DNA of 13,908 nt from CAIWHR01 sp040007035 (lineage in GTDB: Bacteria; Pseudomonadota; Gammaproteobacteria; Burkholderiales; Casimicrobiaceae), in assembly GCA_040007035.1 (NCBI GenBank), contig JBDTVU010000089.1, positions 1-13,908 on the forward strand. The letters run 5' to 3'. Shown here one piece after another: positions 13,023-13,908 of the stretch. Below the pieces are notes generated by a model that saw only the letters and a list, made by a program, of their open reading frames with translations, did no database searches and was not told where the DNA came from. A program made the position numbers and the translations under genes. The stretch's first letter is position 1; the number at the start of each line of letters is the position of its first letter.

Positions 13023-13118
13023 CGTCCAGTGAGCGCCATCGGATTGCGGACTGCCAAGTGCTCCGGGCGTTTCCCTCGACAAAGCGCGCCCCGCCGCGCG
13101 GCAAAGGAGAGTTCCTTG

Positions 13119-13805
13119 ATGCATAGCCTGCGCCATTCCATCGGCATCGCCGTCGTCTTCGCTGCGTCGGCGGCTTTCGTCGCGCCCGTCGCCCAAGCCC
13201 AATCCGATCAGCAGAAGCTCGTCGGTGCTTCGGAGAAGACGATCTCGAACTTCCTCCGCGACCCCGACATGACGTGGCTGCAGAACAACATCGGCCGCGC
13301 GAAGGCGGTGCTGATCGCGCCCGAGATCGCGAAGGCCGGATTCATCTTCGGCGGCTCGGGCGGCCATGCGCTGCTCGTCGCCAAGGACACCAAGACGGGC
13401 AAGTGGGCCGGCCCGGCGTTCTACTCGATGGCGACGGCGAGCGTGGGCTTCCAGGCCGGCATCTCGGTGTCCGAGACGGTCACGCTGGTGATGACGGACA
13501 AGGGGATGAACTCGCTGCTGACGACGTCGTTCAAGATCGGCGGCGATGCGAGCATCGCCGCCGGCCCCGTCGGCGCCGGCGCGAAGTCCGACGTCGTCGC
13601 CGACCTGATCGCGTTCAGCCGGTCGAAGGGCGTGTACGGCGGCGTCAACCTCGACGGCACTGTCGTCAAGACCAACGACGACTGGAACGCCGCGTACTAC
13701 GGCAAGAAGGCACTGGCGCCGGACATCCTCATCCGCGCGAACGTCCACAACAAGGGCGCCGACAAGCTGCTGGGCGACGTCTCCGCGGCGGCGGCGAAGA
13801 AGTAA
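13119..13805 (+). CDS. Secreted SYLF-domain (Ysc84-type) lipid-binding protein
   Basis: The 228-residue product has a signal peptide (SIGIAVVFAASAAFVAPVAQA, cut after about residue 27) and one SYLF/Ysc84 domain covering almost all the rest. Recognisable blocks are FLRDPDMTWLQNNIGRAKAVLIAPEIAKAGFIFGGSGGHALLV, WAGPAFYSMATASVGFQAGISVSETVTLVMT, FKIGGDASIAAGPVGAGAK and FSRSKGVYGGVNLDGTVV. Eukaryotic members bind phosphoinositides; bacterial ones are poorly studied periplasmic proteins. AAGGAGA (13104-13110) lies 8 nt before ATG 13119. An in-frame GTG at 13029 coincides with the predicted transcription start and would bury the signal peptide, so it was not used. Own promoter and terminator imply a single-gene unit. 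Standing next to envelope lipid-transport genes fits a role at the membrane, which is inference. Confidence 0.92.
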   Translation: MHSLRHSIGIAVVFAASAAFVAPVAQAQSDQQKLVGASEKTISNFLRDPDMTWLQNNIGRAKAVLIAPEIAKAGFIFGGSGGHALLVAKDTKTGKWAGPAFYSMATASVGFQAGISVSETVTLVMTDKGMNSLLTTSFKIGGDASIAAGPVGAGAKSDVVADLIAFSRSKGVYGGVNLDGTVVKTNDDWNAAYYGKKALAPDILIRANVHNKGADKLLGDVSAAAAKK

Positions 13806-13827
13806 TCCGGCGCGTCCCGGAGTGAGG

Positions 13828-13856
13828 AAGGGCCCCTGCGCGGGGCCCTTTTCTTT
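13828..13856 (+). terminator. Strong Rho-independent terminator behind the SYLF gene
   Basis: AAGGGCCCC (13828-13836) pairs perfectly with GGGGCCCTT (13842-13850) around the loop TGCGC, followed by TTTTCTTT. It lies 22 bp after the stop codon. The last 52 bp of the window hold nothing I can identify. Confidence 0.93.
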
Positions 13857-13908
13857 GGCTCTTCAGGAAATCGTGTGGGTAATTTGCGGTGGTGAATTTG
13901 TCTGTAAC

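Noticed and set aside
13029..13118. GTG 13029 as start of the SYLF protein
   Set aside because: Coincides with the predicted transcription start; a strong SD and a proper signal peptide support ATG 13119.

Overview
The window is GC-rich (roughly two thirds G+C, with G/C-ending codons). It reads like the chromosome of a betaproteobacterium of the Burkholderiales/Rhodocyclales kind. The reasons are a phasin of the short betaproteobacterial type divergent from phaR, an Mla/MCE-type lipid transporter with a PqiC-like lipoprotein, and the general gene style. The taxon is an inference; no rRNA or other marker gene is present.

Layout. (1) 1-519: a small two- to three-helix membrane protein of unknown function behind a structured leader. 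(2) 600-920, minus strand: two tandem small RNAs. Each has a hairpin with an anti-Shine-Dalgarno (CCUCCUCCU) loop and its own Rho-independent terminator. They share a perfect 44-bp repeat and lie directly behind phaP. (3) 1006-2400: phaP (phasin, minus) and phaR (PHB-responsive repressor, plus), divergent. Between them are a good phaP promoter, two near-identical 18-bp candidate PhaR operators and a 9-bp inverted repeat. (4) 2585-3964: rimO, convergent with ackA (4085-5296). (5) 5297-5737: a control region between the divergent genes ackA and a YihY/BrkB-type membrane protein. It holds two FNR/Anr-type boxes (TTGAC-N4-GTCAA-like), each at exact class II spacing from a -10-like hexamer, and a possible 28-codon upstream ORF ending one base before ackA. 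(6) 6647-6903: mostly non-coding, with a third FNR-like box. (7) 11903-6904, minus strand: a tight six-gene run of periplasmic amino-acid-type binding protein, SlyB-like envelope protein, STAS-MlaE permease, MlaF ATPase, MlaD/MCE protein and PqiC-like lipoprotein. (8) 12065-12997: a second, paralogous binding protein transcribed divergently from the first. (9) 13119-13805: a secreted SYLF-domain (Ysc84) protein followed by a strong intrinsic terminator.

How it fits together. The left half joins PHB granule control (phaP/phaR), acetate fermentation (ackA), FNR-type boxes and anti-SD small RNAs, which suggests a low-oxygen or carbon-overflow module. The right half is envelope lipid homeostasis: an Mla-like phospholipid transporter that lacks MlaC but carries a binding protein and a SlyB-like protein upstream.

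The least explained and most interesting signal is the pair of sibling minus-strand small RNAs at 614-916. The second of them appears to sit in the 3' UTR of phaP.
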